Source: Candidatus Poribacteria bacterium
GTDB lineage: Bacteria; Poribacteria; WGA-4E; UBA9662
Reading direction: 5' to 3'
Assembly (NCBI GenBank): GCA_012963885.1
Contig: DTUY01000046.1
Coordinates: 1 to 35,814 of the forward strand
DNA: 35,814 nucleotides
A model generated the notes under the pieces. The model worked only from the letters and a program-made list of their open reading frames with translations. It was not told the origin of the DNA and did not search any database. Numbering within the stretch: position 1 is the stretch's first letter; every line of letters starts with the position of its first letter. Position numbers and translations under genes: made by a program. Positions 17,148-25,891 of the stretch are shown here, one piece after another.

Positions 17148-18461
17148 GTGACTCAGTTTAGTAATACTAATCTAACAGCTAAAGAATTAATCGGGTGGGT
17201 CAATGATGCTCGTCAGCGAACCTTCGACTTGGTAGCCGACCTAAGCGACAAGCAAATTATGAGTCCCTATTTGTCGATTGTGAATCCACTGTTATGGGAA
17301 ATTGGTCATGTCGCCTGGTTTCAGGAAAAATGGGTTCTGCGGGAGTCGTGTCGGCAAAAACCAATTAGAGATGATGCTGATAAACTTTGGGATTCAATTG
17401 CCATAGCGCATCAGACTCGTTGGCATTTACCACTTCCATCACGTGACCAAACACTCGACTACTTGCGTCAGGTCCGAGATAGAATCATCGAACAACTGGA
17501 AGGTGAAAATCCAAGTCCGGAACTCTGCTATTTTGTTCGCTATACGGTTCACCATGAAGATATGCATAATGAAGCATTTACTTACACTCGACAGACATTG
17601 GCCTATACACCACCGCAGTTTTCAGAGTCGAACGTCTGCCACCATATCCCCGGAGGAGGAGGATCTTTGCCCGGCGACGCCAAGATTTCTGGCAAGACAT
17701 TCGCGCTGGGGGCAACTTTAGATCAACCATTTGTCTTTGATAACGAAAAATGGGCACATCCCGTTGAGGTCAATCCTTTTTCCATTGCGCTTGCCACGGT
17801 AACACAAGCCGAGTTTGCAGCTTTTGTCGAAGAGGATGGATATCATCGGCAAGAATTCTGGAGTCAGGAAGGTTGGAAATGGCGAGAGACGGAAAATGCT
17901 GCCCATCCGGTCTACTGGAAAAACAATGGGAATGGATCTTGGCTGCGTCGTCACTTTGATCAATGGTACTCTCTGGAACCGCATCTGCCAATTATTCATG
18001 TCAACTGGTACGAGGCAAATGCCTACTGCTGTTGGGCCAAACGCCGGTTGCCAACCGAAGCAGAATGGGAGATAGCAGCATCCGCTGATCCAGTAGATTT
18101 AGACCAACCCAATCGGCTTTTCCCCTGGGGAAATGAATCTTCTCATTCTAGCCGAGCTAACACGGATTGGCAAACGATGGGTTGCATTGATGCCGGTGCT
18201 CTTCCTGATGGTGATAGTGCTTTTGGGTGCCGACAAATGATAGGTAATGTCTGGGAATGGACCAGTAGCATATTTTCACCTTATCCCGGCTTTGAAGTTG
18301 ATTCCTACAAAGAATATTCCGAACCTTGGTTTGAGACACGAAAAGTTCTGCGGGGAGGATGCTGGGTTACCCGGTCCCGTATGCTACGAAACACATGGCG
18401 TAACTTCTATACTCCTGAACGGCGTGATGTGCTGGCGGGGTTCCGCACCTGTGCTCTGTAA
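17148..18461 (+). CDS. senA: Selenoneine synthase SenA (EgtB-like non-haem iron enzyme)
   Basis: This 437-aa EgtB homologue should oxidatively couple hercynine with a 1-seleno sugar and so form the C-Se bond of selenoneine. An N-terminal DinB-like domain holds the three iron ligands: His54 (IGHVAWFQ) and His136/His140 (VHHEDMHNE), the same arrangement as in EgtB. A C-terminal FGE-sulfatase-like domain (about 170-437) shows HPVEVNPFSIAL, RLPTEAEWEIA, GNVWEWTSS and VLRGGCW ... RNFYTPERRD. Context decides SenA over EgtB: selD and the senB-type gene follow in the same operon, and no egtC or gamma-glutamylcysteine ligase is present. The start is GTG with a weak ribosome site; an in-frame TAG at 17133 leaves no other start. 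Confidence 0.87.
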   Translation: MTQFSNTNLTAKELIGWVNDARQRTFDLVADLSDKQIMSPYLSIVNPLLWEIGHVAWFQEKWVLRESCRQKPIRDDADKLWDSIAIAHQTRWHLPLPSRDQTLDYLRQVRDRIIEQLEGENPSPELCYFVRYTVHHEDMHNEAFTYTRQTLAYTPPQFSESNVCHHIPGGGGSLPGDAKISGKTFALGATLDQPFVFDNEKWAHPVEVNPFSIALATVTQAEFAAFVEEDGYHRQEFWSQEGWKWRETENAAHPVYWKNNGNGSWLRRHFDQWYSLEPHLPIIHVNWYEANAYCCWAKRRLPTEAEWEIAASADPVDLDQPNRLFPWGNESSHSSRANTDWQTMGCIDAGALPDGDSAFGCRQMIGNVWEWTSSIFSPYPGFEVDSYKEYSEPWFETRKVLRGGCWVTRSRMLRNTWRNFYTPERRDVLAGFRTCAL

Positions 18462-18546
18462 TAACCCTCGATCGAAAGATAATAATCTTCATGTTTTCCT
18501 ATGCTGTTGAATCTAATAAAGAATAATAACTTTGGAGTAATACCTT

Positions 18547-19608
18547 ATGGTTTCAAATGATACTTCCAACCTAAATACCTTGACAAGTCTGGCAAAAACT
18601 TGCGGATGAGCTGCCAAAGTCAGTCCGGTCGGACTGGGAGAACTTTTGGCCAGACTACCTCAAAAGTCTGACCACAATCTGCTGGTCGGTTTTGAGACCA
18701 GCGACGATGCAGGGATCTATCGCCTGAACGATAAAATGGCTATAGTTACCACCGCTGATTTCATCACACCACCAGTTGATGACCCTTACCTGTATGGGCA
18801 AATTGGAGCAGCTAATTCCATCAGTGATGTCTACGCCATGGGCGGACGACCTGTGACCTGTTTGAATCTGGTTGGGTTCCCTTCGGATAAGCTGAAACCA
18901 GAGGTGCTACACGGCATCATTGAAGGGGCGCTAAGCAAAATCACTGAATCTGGAGCGGTTTTGGCTGGAGGACATACCACTGATGATGAAGAACCTAAGT
19001 TTGGGCTAGCCGTAACTGGGATTGTCGATCCGAACAAGTACTGGCGCAACATAGGCGCCAAGCCCGGAGATGTTTTAATTTTGACAAAGCCCATTGGTAG
19101 CGGTGTTATTTTTAACGCCAACCTGAAAGGATGGGTATCACCGTCAACTTTAGAAGATTGTCTTAATATCATCACCACACTCAACAAAGATGCAGCGGAA
19201 GCTATAGCAGACTTTGAACCTCACGCAGTAACCGATATCACAGGATTTGGGTTGGCAGGACACGCATTGGAAATGGCCAAGGGATCGGATGTGACGCTTG
19301 AAATTCAGGTGTCCGACGTCCCCGTTATGAATCAAGCTCTGGATATGTACCAGAAGGGAATGAGTACGGGTGTAAACGCTGCCAATCGTGCCTTAATTCA
19401 GGATTTTACCCGTTTTGAAAAAGCGTTGCCTCCATGGCACCAAGAGATTTTTGTTGATCCACAGACCAGCGGTGGTTTGCTTGTTGCCGTCAGCGAATCT
19501 GTCGGCCAGGACCTTCTAAAAACACTACACCACAAAGGTGTTGAAACCGCACGTCTGATTGGGAAAGTCACCTCTCTGGTAGAATCAAACCATTTAATCT
19601 TCACTTAA
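18547..19608 (+). CDS. selD: Selenophosphate synthetase (SelD/SenC), selenocysteine-containing via in-frame TGA
   Basis: SelD makes selenophosphate from selenide and ATP, the selenium donor for both selenocysteine and the seleno sugar of this locus. Starting at ATG 18547 (GGAG upstream), the frame reads KTCG-TGA-AAKVSP and then runs open to 19608: 353 residues with the TGA at codon 21 (18607-18609) as selenocysteine. Sec21 and Lys24 match the catalytic Cys17 and Lys20 of E. coli SelD. Further motifs are VGFETSDDAGIY, TTADFITPPVDDP, GGHTTDDEEPKFGLAVTGIV, VTDITGFGLAGHALEMA and DPQTSGGLLVAV. Starting instead at TTG 18646 would remove the active site, so the short version is rejected. A stem-loop fitting a bacterial SECIS follows the TGA. 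It lies 85 bases after senA. Confidence 0.92.
18614..18649 (+). promoter_or_regulatory. Bacterial SECIS-like stem-loop in selD
   Basis: Just after the TGA at 18607-18609, CAGTCC (18621-18626) pairs perfectly with GGACTG (18631-18636) around the loop GGTC. Below it CCAAAGT (18614-18620) pairs with ACTTTTGG (18642-18649) with one bulged T. The loop begins 17 bases after the TGA and contains GGU, as in known bacterial SECIS elements bound by SelB. Role inferred from position and shape. Confidence 0.82.
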
Positions 19609-19630
19609 ACAAATACTATGATGTTAAGCC

Positions 19631-20647
19631 ATGAAGCATAATCCGGTTGTAGACCAAAAATCGGCACAAAGCCGAAAAATCTGCATGGTGACACCAGCAC
19701 CAGCCTACTCTCGCAAAGGCAATCGTGTTACAGCACTCCGATGGGCACGCATTCTGCGGCAACTTGGACATCAGGTTGTCATCCAACAAAGTTATCAAAA
19801 ACTCAAGTGTGACCTGATGATCGCCCTACACGCGCGGCGCAGTCATGAGTCCATGGTTCATTTCCGTCGACAGCATGCTAACCTCCCGTTAATCCTTGCC
19901 CTGACTGGTACCGACCTGTACGGTGATATCCATACAGATAAATCGGCGCAACTATCCCTGGAGATGGCAGATATTTTTGTTTTGCTTCAGCCAGAAGGGA
20001 TGAATCAACTGCCGTCGTCCATGCACCATAAAGCCGAGGTGATATATCAATCAGTCACACCGCCGCCAGGACAGTTTCAACCCAAAAGAGGCCTTTTTGA
20101 GATATGAGTGATCGGGCACTTACGTCCCGTGAAGGACCCTTTTCGAGTCGCTAACGCAGTTCGGCTACTCCCTGCCTCCTCCCAAATTAAGGTATTACAC
20201 GCGGGTGCAGCTCTAAGTCCAGACATGGAATCAGAGGCTGTGGCCGAAACCGAATCAAACCCACGCTACTGTTGGCGAGGAGAATTACCACGTTGGAAAA
20301 CGTTGCGGCTATTGGCTAGCAGCCGTCTGTTAGTTTTGACCTCTCAGATGGAGGGCGGAGCCAACGTGGTTTCCGAAGCCTTGGCCTGCTCCATTCCTGT
20401 TATTTCATCACGGATATCCGGTTCAATTGGCCTCCTAGGACCAGAGTATCCCGGGTACTTCCCGGTAGGTGATACACGAGCACTAGCTGATCTGCTGCAC
20501 CGTGTAGAAACAGATCATCCATTCTACCTAGATCTGAAAGCGTGGTGTCACCAACGGAAAGAAATTGTCAGCCCAGAACGGGAGAAACAGAGTTGGGAAT
20601 GCTTACTGCAAAGGATCCCAGATCATAGACAACACAAATGTGAATAG
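19631..20647 (+). CDS. senB: SenB-type selenosugar synthase (glycosyltransferase fold) with in-frame TGA at codon 159
   Basis: SenB transfers a sugar from a UDP-sugar to selenophosphate to give a 1-seleno sugar for SenA. The N-terminal half (19631-20104) shows KICMVTPAPAYSRKGNRVTA, LMIALHARRSHES and LALTGTDLYGDI. The C-terminal half (20108-20644) shows VIGHLRPVKDPFRVANA, VLTSQMEGGANVVSEALA and GLLGPEYPGYFPVGDT. A single TGA at 20105-20107, in FEI-TGA-VIGHLR, separates them without any frame change; the total is 338 residues, normal for the family. Naive calling gives two genes, the second from GTG at 20108. As I recall, homologues often have Cys here. Options are selenocysteine insertion, a nonsense mutation, or a sequencing error. 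It starts 22 bases after selD and ends 8 bases from the convergent importer gene. Confidence 0.8.
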
Positions 20648-20655
20648 AGAGACGT

Positions 20656-22209
20656 TTAAGTCATAATGTCCTTCTTCACTTGTGTGTCATCGTCACCTTG
20701 GCGCAATCCCCTTGGAATAAGCACCCGATCTAAAAATTCAAACAGGAAATGAATAAGTAAGGCTAAGAGAGCAACCGGTATGGCTCCCTGTAAGATGTAA
20801 ATTTCAGGTGCGTTGAGGTCGATACCGCTTAAGATCGGTTCCCCCAAACCACCAACACCGATGAAAGCCGCAATAGTTCCTAATGCCACAGTCATGATAC
20901 CGCTAGTTTTAATGCCCGACAGTATGGTTCGGGATGCCATGGGTAGGAAGATCTTTGTGAGTTGAGCACTCGGTTTAAGTCCGATGGCAGCAGCAGATTC
21001 ACGCAACTGAACCGAGATGTTCTGTAACCCTGTCGCGGTGTTGTGAACAATGGGTAACAGGGCATAAAGAACCAGCGCCGTTATCGCATTTTTTTCAGAC
21101 GTACCTAAAAACGGAATAAACAGAGCAAACAGACAAAGCGATGGAATAGTGTAGATAATACCCGTCACCCCAAGAATTAACTGGCTAAATATTCCCGGTC
21201 GGCTGGCAATTATTCCCAATGGCACACCAATCAGGACAGCAAAGATCATGGTCAGCAAAACCAATTTAAGATGCTGAAATGTAAATTTTGCGACTTTGCT
21301 GGTAAAGCTAGTACTCATGGGTGTTAAAATGGAACTCGAAGTCGACTCTTCAGTCACAGCAGATTTTGTTTGGCTAAAATAGAGTGACGCCGCAACAGTA
21401 TAGTCCTTTTCTTTTTCAGCTTTCTGGTTCAACTGCATCATCAGTTTTTCGTCGATCGTTTCTTCTAGTGTCTTGATGATGGCGATGGATTTGGGATCGG
21501 TATCATGCCGATAAAGGAAAACGGCATCGTATTTGGGAAAAAACTCCAAGTCGTCGATTAATACTGTCAGCTCGAATTTCAGCAGTTTCGCATCGGTGGA
21601 ATAGGCTTCCATTAAATCAATTTCGTCATTTCTAAGGGCAACATAAGCTAACTCATGAGCCATGCCCTTTACGTTTTCCATTTGCAAACCATAGTGCGCG
21701 GATAGACTCTTCCAGCCATCCTGCCGGTTAAGGAACTCGTGAGTCAATCCCGCCGTTAAAGAAGGATGGCTTTTCAAGTCACTGATCCGTTGAATTTCCA
21801 GACTTGATGCTCTGTCCTGCCTCATAGCGATGGCATAGGTGTTATTAAATCCCAATTTACCGGTCATAGCCACACCGTATTCCAACAATCTCCCCTGCAT
21901 TTGATCAAAGGTCAAATCAGTTTCTGATTTTAGGATGGCTTGACGGATGGTGCCTGTGTAATCGGGATAGATATCGATATCACCATTCTTGAGAGCTTCC
22001 CAGACGATGATAGTCCCACCCATGCGTTGTTTATGTTCAACGGTAACTCCGCTCTCTCTGAGCAAATGCGTGGTGATTTCTCCGAGTACAACCGATTCAG
22101 TAAATTTCTTCGATCCGATGGTGATTTCTTGAGCTTTAATGGAACCGATCGATAGCAAAGCAATGAAGCAGCATACTAATAGACACTTGAGGCGTAGGAA
22201 GAGAGTCAT
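20656..22209 (-). CDS. Fused substrate-binding/permease protein of a betaine-type (EgtU/OpuF-like) importer
   Basis: The 517-aa protein starts with a signal peptide (cleavage near SIKAQ). Residues about 28-285 are an OpuAC-type binding domain (ITIGSKKFTESVVLGEITTH, MGGTIIVWEALKNGDIDIYPDYTG, LMEAYSTDAKL). About 300-510 is the permease domain with LVLLTMIFAVLIGVPLGI, the coupling loop LRESAAAIGLKPSAQLTKIF and GTIAAFIGVGGLGEPI. The ergothioneine importer EgtU has the same two parts in reverse order, permease first. Linked egtD makes ergothioneine, hercynine or selenoneine plausible cargo, with glycine betaine or choline as the alternative. Its ATG overlaps the ATPase stop as ATGA, so the two are co-translated. 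Confidence 0.85.
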   Translation of the reverse strand: MTLFLRLKCLLVCCFIALLSIGSIKAQEITIGSKKFTESVVLGEITTHLLRESGVTVEHKQRMGGTIIVWEALKNGDIDIYPDYTGTIRQAILKSETDLTFDQMQGRLLEYGVAMTGKLGFNNTYAIAMRQDRASSLEIQRISDLKSHPSLTAGLTHEFLNRQDGWKSLSAHYGLQMENVKGMAHELAYVALRNDEIDLMEAYSTDAKLLKFELTVLIDDLEFFPKYDAVFLYRHDTDPKSIAIIKTLEETIDEKLMMQLNQKAEKEKDYTVAASLYFSQTKSAVTEESTSSSILTPMSTSFTSKVAKFTFQHLKLVLLTMIFAVLIGVPLGIIASRPGIFSQLILGVTGIIYTIPSLCLFALFIPFLGTSEKNAITALVLYALLPIVHNTATGLQNISVQLRESAAAIGLKPSAQLTKIFLPMASRTILSGIKTSGIMTVALGTIAAFIGVGGLGEPILSGIDLNAPEIYILQGAIPVALLALLIHFLFEFLDRVLIPRGLRQGDDDTQVKKDIMT

Positions 22210-22940
22210 ATTTCGATCAAGCTCCTTTGGCTAGTGATAAATTTGGTTACAAACGTATCAGCTGGTTGATTCTGCAGTTGATCAAGCGTACCTTGTTGCA
22301 CAACCTGTCCCGATTTGAGCAGCACAATAACATCACCAAGATAAGCCGCTTCATGCAGGTCATGGGTAACTAAGACCACTGTTTTTCCCAGACTCTGAAA
22401 GATGTCCTTCAGCTCTTGCTGAAGGCTAGAACGAACAATTGGATCTAAAGCGCCTAACGGTTCATCCAACAACAAAACACCTGGATCAAGGGTTAGCGAA
22501 CGCATGAGACTGACTCGCTGCCGCTGGCCACCAGACAGTTCGCCGGGAAAATTATTCAGTAAATCAGACGGGAAATCCGTTAATCGGCATAATTCTTCCA
22601 AACGTTGCTGCATCTCGGTTCGAGGTTGGTTTAATTCTCTTGGCATCAACAACACATTCTGACTAGCAGTTAAATGTGGAAACAATCCTCCATCCTGAAT
22701 TACATAGCCAGTACGCCTGCGAATCTCCAAAATGTTGTTGGGTGAAATGGTCTGCCCCTCGAATTCGACGACACCCTGAGTAGGGGCAATCAAACCGTTA
22801 ATCAACCTCAATATGGTTGATTTCCCACATCCGCTGGGGCCAATCAAAGCAGTGACTTTCCCTTTTTCAATATTCAAATCGGTTGGACAAAGGGCAACTA
22901 CACTTCCATAATTTTTACTGACATTTTTTAACTGAATCAT
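22206..22940 (-). CDS. ABC transporter ATP-binding protein of the betaine-type (EgtV/OpuCA-like) importer
   Basis: The 244-aa ATPase has Walker A GPSGCGKS (34-41), the Q-loop in YVIQDGGLFPHL, signature ELSGGQRQR (134-142), Walker B VLLLDEP (155-161) and His193 in VLVTHDLHEA. It is of the OpuCA/EgtV type but short: the tandem CBS domains found at the end of osmoregulated OpuCA are missing, so ionic-strength gating through CBS is not expected. It lies one base after egtD and overlaps the permease gene by four bases, making a tight three-gene operon. Confidence 0.88.
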   Translation of the reverse strand: MIQLKNVSKNYGSVVALCPTDLNIEKGKVTALIGPSGCGKSTILRLINGLIAPTQGVVEFEGQTISPNNILEIRRRTGYVIQDGGLFPHLTASQNVLLMPRELNQPRTEMQQRLEELCRLTDFPSDLLNNFPGELSGGQRQRVSLMRSLTLDPGVLLLDEPLGALDPIVRSSLQQELKDIFQSLGKTVVLVTHDLHEAAYLGDVIVLLKSGQVVQQGTLDQLQNQPADTFVTKFITSQRSLIEI

Positions 22941-22941
22941 C

Positions 22942-23961
22942 TCAGGTTTCCTTACTGGACCGAGGACATAGCATTACAACCGAGAACCATCCCCGCTCGT
23001 CTTGCCACTGTTGTTCTATTTCAAACCCAGCTGCTTGACTGATTTCATTAAAATGTGTAATTGTATACTTATAGCTGTTTTCAGTATGGATATATTCCCC
23101 CTCACTCAAATCGTATGATTCTCCAGTGTCCCGAATGGACACAGACTGATCAACACGGCTAATCAGCCGCATTTCAATCCTTGATTCCGATTCGATGAAC
23201 GGTGCCCAATGATCAAACTGATTGATCACAAAATTAGCACCAATTTCTCGGTTAAGTCGAATCAGTAGGTTCTTGTTAAAGGCTTCCGTCACCCCGGAAC
23301 TATCGTTGTAGGCAGCTTCAATAATGGAGGTTTCTTTGACCAAATCAACGCCGATCAGCAACCGATCGGATGGAGACATGTGTTCCCGGACCTGTTGGAG
23401 AAAAACTGAAGCTTCGCCTGAATCAAAGTTACTAATATTACTGCCCAAAAAGAGGATTAAAGCAGGACTGATACTTTGTTGTGCCAAAATCGGCATGGCG
23501 GCCTGGTATTCAGCAGCCATAGCAGTGACGGAAAGCCGATTATATTCCGTTAACAATTGGATGGAAGACTGTAACAAGAACTCGGATGAAATGTCAATAG
23601 GAATATAGTGTAATGTTGCTTGTCTTTCAAGAATAGCATCGATCAACAGACGTGTTTTACCAGAGTTTCCGCTTCCAAGCTCAACCAAAGAGAGACCTTG
23701 AGAAACTCCTTGTATTATCTCAGCTGCCTTGGTCCGAAGTATCTGCTCCTCAGTTCGCGTGATGTGATATTCAGGCAACTGACAAATTTTTTCAAACAGT
23801 TTCGAACCGACTGAATCATAGAATAACCAACATGGTAAAGATTTCGGAGTTTGTAACAGACCTCTGCTCACTGCAGAGATGATAGATTCCAACTGCTTGG
23901 TGGTTTCTACTTCAACCAGATTGACACCAGAAACCACACGTCTTTTGTTTTGCAAATCCAT
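22942..23961 (-). CDS. egtD: L-histidine N-alpha-trimethyltransferase (hercynine synthesis)
   Basis: EgtD transfers three methyl groups from SAM to histidine to give hercynine, the substrate of SenA and of EgtB. The 339-aa protein has the normal length. Visible are the N-terminal LFYDSVGSKLFEKICQLPEY block (47-66), SAM motif ELGSGNSGKT (94-103), acidic PIDIS (121-125), FLGSNISNF (171-179) with an Asn for the histidine carboxylate or amine, GVDLVKE, and HTENSYKYT (292-300), where Glu294 and Ser296 match the histidine-imidazole-binding Glu and Ser of EgtD. It is the first gene of the operon with the betaine-type importer, and no egtB, egtC or egtE follows, so its product most likely feeds SenA on the other strand. 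Confidence 0.92.
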   Translation of the reverse strand: MDLQNKRRVVSGVNLVEVETTKQLESIISAVSRGLLQTPKSLPCWLFYDSVGSKLFEKICQLPEYHITRTEEQILRTKAAEIIQGVSQGLSLVELGSGNSGKTRLLIDAILERQATLHYIPIDISSEFLLQSSIQLLTEYNRLSVTAMAAEYQAAMPILAQQSISPALILFLGSNISNFDSGEASVFLQQVREHMSPSDRLLIGVDLVKETSIIEAAYNDSSGVTEAFNKNLLIRLNREIGANFVINQFDHWAPFIESESRIEMRLISRVDQSVSIRDTGESYDLSEGEYIHTENSYKYTITHFNEISQAAGFEIEQQWQDERGWFSVVMLCPRSSKET

Positions 23962-24042
23962 TCCCTATGGATTAACTACAAGTATTTGACAGCTGATTGG
24001 ATTCAAAAAATTGAAATAAAAAAATCTCACTTAACCTTTTGA

Positions 24043-24071
24043 ATTGTAAAGCAAGAGATCAATATAATCAA
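24043..24071 (-). promoter_or_regulatory. Probable promoter of the egtD-importer operon
   Basis: Reading the minus strand, TTGATT (24071-24066) and TACAAT (24048-24043) are 17 bases apart, about 80 bases before the egtD ATG. The -10 box is the same as that of the uptake operon. The inverted repeat TTCAA-TTTT-TTGAA lies further downstream in the leader. Confidence 0.6.
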
Positions 24072-24127
24072 TACGTTTGGAGATCCTGATAAACATCCAA
24101 TTGAAAATTATTACTTGATTTCAATAT

Positions 24128-25891
24128 CTAATCGAGGTTATCTTCCTGGTTGGTCTTCAGCCAAGTTTCCGCTGCCTGCATATGAGGTAAATCTGGATCG
24201 GCATGCTGCCAAGATGAAAGAAAATTCTTATAAGCTGCTGTCGCCTTGACCTTCTTACCAGCCAATGCGTACGACCTGGCAATTCCAAACAGCGCGTGTC
24301 CGCTACTGGGTCGGAACGACAAAATATCTTGGTAGGCCTTTCGGGCATTTGGCCAATCCTTTATCCGCAGGTATGCCGCAGCCAAACTTTCCTGCACTGG
24401 ACGGGGATAAAAAGGCGGATCACCCACAAAAGATTTTTTCCCTTTTTCTATGGCACGTTCAAATAGTTCAATCGCTTCTTCATGATTGCCTTTCACACTT
24501 TCGATATTCCCGCGCAATTCCAGAGATGTTGTAGCAAGCCGGTTAATTTCGTGCTCGGATAGACGCTGATTGCCAGATTTGGATTTGTCAAGACTAAGTT
24601 GCCAAAGTGAAGCGTCCAAAGCTATTGCTAATTGATTAGCCTGATCTACATTCCCTTTATCTAATACTGCCATTGCCTTAGCGAACAATAAAAGATGTTT
24701 CCGCAAATCTTTCGCCCTTGTACTGACGTCCTCAGGCACTTCAATCAAGCTATCCACAACCGCCTGCCAGAAACCAAAGCGCAAGTTAAAATCAGGTACA
24801 GTGAACAATGATTTACGCTCAAAATACCAGTACCAAGGAGAATCAGACGCTTTATCTTTTGTTGTCCCCTTCTTTCCCTTTGAACTTAATGGCAGCTTTT
24901 CTAGTGTCTGGCTCCATCTCATTCCATCCTGATAACGACCAGCTTCAGCACAGTTAGCAACCATAAATTGCAGATTATGCCAATAATTCCAATTATCTAT
25001 TGGTTCGATGCTCTGTAGTCTAATATAGCCTGAATCGGCTTTAGCAGAATCTGCAAAACTTTGATAGGCTCTCTGATAATCGCCTACCTTGAAAAAGATG
25101 TGCCCGGGCATATGAACAATATGGCCAGACTTAGGCGCCAGTTCGGCCAATTTCTCAGCGCTATTAAACGCTGCTTCAGGATGCTCATCTTCCAAACCAT
25201 GAATCCAGTAATGATGCGCGCCGTGGTGATTCGGATAAGAATTTAAAATATTCCGTAAAATTGATTGGCTATAAATTGCCCCTCCCTTCGGACGCTTTTC
25301 CGTATCATATCCTCCAGATGTTCTACCGAGATAACCTGCGTAAAACAGTTTGGCTTCCACATCATCCGGGTATCGGTCAATTAATGTCTCCATCTCTCTG
25401 ACGTATCCTGCTCGATCATTCTTATTTAGCAAAGATGCGGCACGGATATAGTATTGTTCGTACTGATTAGCCTTTGAACTCAATGCAATCGCTTTTTCTA
25501 TAGCCGATTTTTGCATTTCGGTCTTTTGGTCTCCAGTAACAAGAGGCCTACCGCGAGATAACGCCACATAAATCCCCCAATAAGCCATAGCGCAGGAATC
25601 ATCGTACTGCACTGCTTCCTTAAACGCACGTAGGGCTTCAAACCACCAAAAGCAGTGTAAGAGACTAAGTCCTTGATTGAAATATTTTTGAGCCATCTCA
25701 GATTGGGTGGTAATTATGAGTGAACTGTTTCCAGTACCATCTACCAACGCAGGAGACGTGTAAGGGGTGAAATAGGGCCAAAACGATTCAATATCCATCT
25801 TCGGTTCTTCTGTCTGTTGCGGGGATTGGTCAGAAGATGATACTGAACTAAACGCCAACAGTAAGAATAGTGGGATGACCAAGTATTTCAT
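24128..25891 (-). CDS. Secreted TPR-repeat protein, 587 aa
   Basis: A signal peptide (MKYLVIPLFLLLAFSSVSSS) is followed by TPR-like helix pairs through most of the length. Recognisable blocks are QKYFNQGLSLLHCFWWFEAL (first repeat, about residues 68-87), HHYWIHGLEDEHPEAA, ELAPKSGHIVHMPGHIFFKV and a classic TPR tail AYLRIKDWPNARKAYQDIL. The His-rich GHIVHMPGHI segment is conserved in a family of bacterial secreted TPR proteins whose role is unknown; it could bind metal, but that is a guess. It lies upstream of egtD on the same strand across a 166-base gap that holds the egtD promoter, so the two are probably separate units. Confidence 0.8.
   Translation of the reverse strand: MKYLVIPLFLLLAFSSVSSSDQSPQQTEEPKMDIESFWPYFTPYTSPALVDGTGNSSLIITTQSEMAQKYFNQGLSLLHCFWWFEALRAFKEAVQYDDSCAMAYWGIYVALSRGRPLVTGDQKTEMQKSAIEKAIALSSKANQYEQYYIRAASLLNKNDRAGYVREMETLIDRYPDDVEAKLFYAGYLGRTSGGYDTEKRPKGGAIYSQSILRNILNSYPNHHGAHHYWIHGLEDEHPEAAFNSAEKLAELAPKSGHIVHMPGHIFFKVGDYQRAYQSFADSAKADSGYIRLQSIEPIDNWNYWHNLQFMVANCAEAGRYQDGMRWSQTLEKLPLSSKGKKGTTKDKASDSPWYWYFERKSLFTVPDFNLRFGFWQAVVDSLIEVPEDVSTRAKDLRKHLLLFAKAMAVLDKGNVDQANQLAIALDASLWQLSLDKSKSGNQRLSEHEINRLATTSLELRGNIESVKGNHEEAIELFERAIEKGKKSFVGDPPFYPRPVQESLAAAYLRIKDWPNARKAYQDILSFRPSSGHALFGIARSYALAGKKVKATAAYKNFLSSWQHADPDLPHMQAAETWLKTNQEDNLD

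Noticed and set aside
17148..18461. Calling the EgtB-like enzyme an ergothioneine synthase
   Set aside because: Direct linkage with selD and a SenB-type gene, and absence of egtC and a gamma-glutamylcysteine ligase, favour SenA.
18646..19608. selD read as starting at TTG 18646
   Set aside because: It would lack the catalytic Cys/Sec and Lys; an ATG with GGAG at 18547 is in frame through the TGA, and a SECIS-like hairpin follows.
20108..20140. A clear SECIS element after the senB TGA
   Set aside because: Only short 4-bp stems can be drawn by eye, much weaker than in selD, so I do not annotate one.
20108..20647. The second half of senB as a separate gene from GTG 20108
   Set aside because: It continues the same frame directly after the TGA, begins inside a conserved motif, and has no ribosome binding site of its own.
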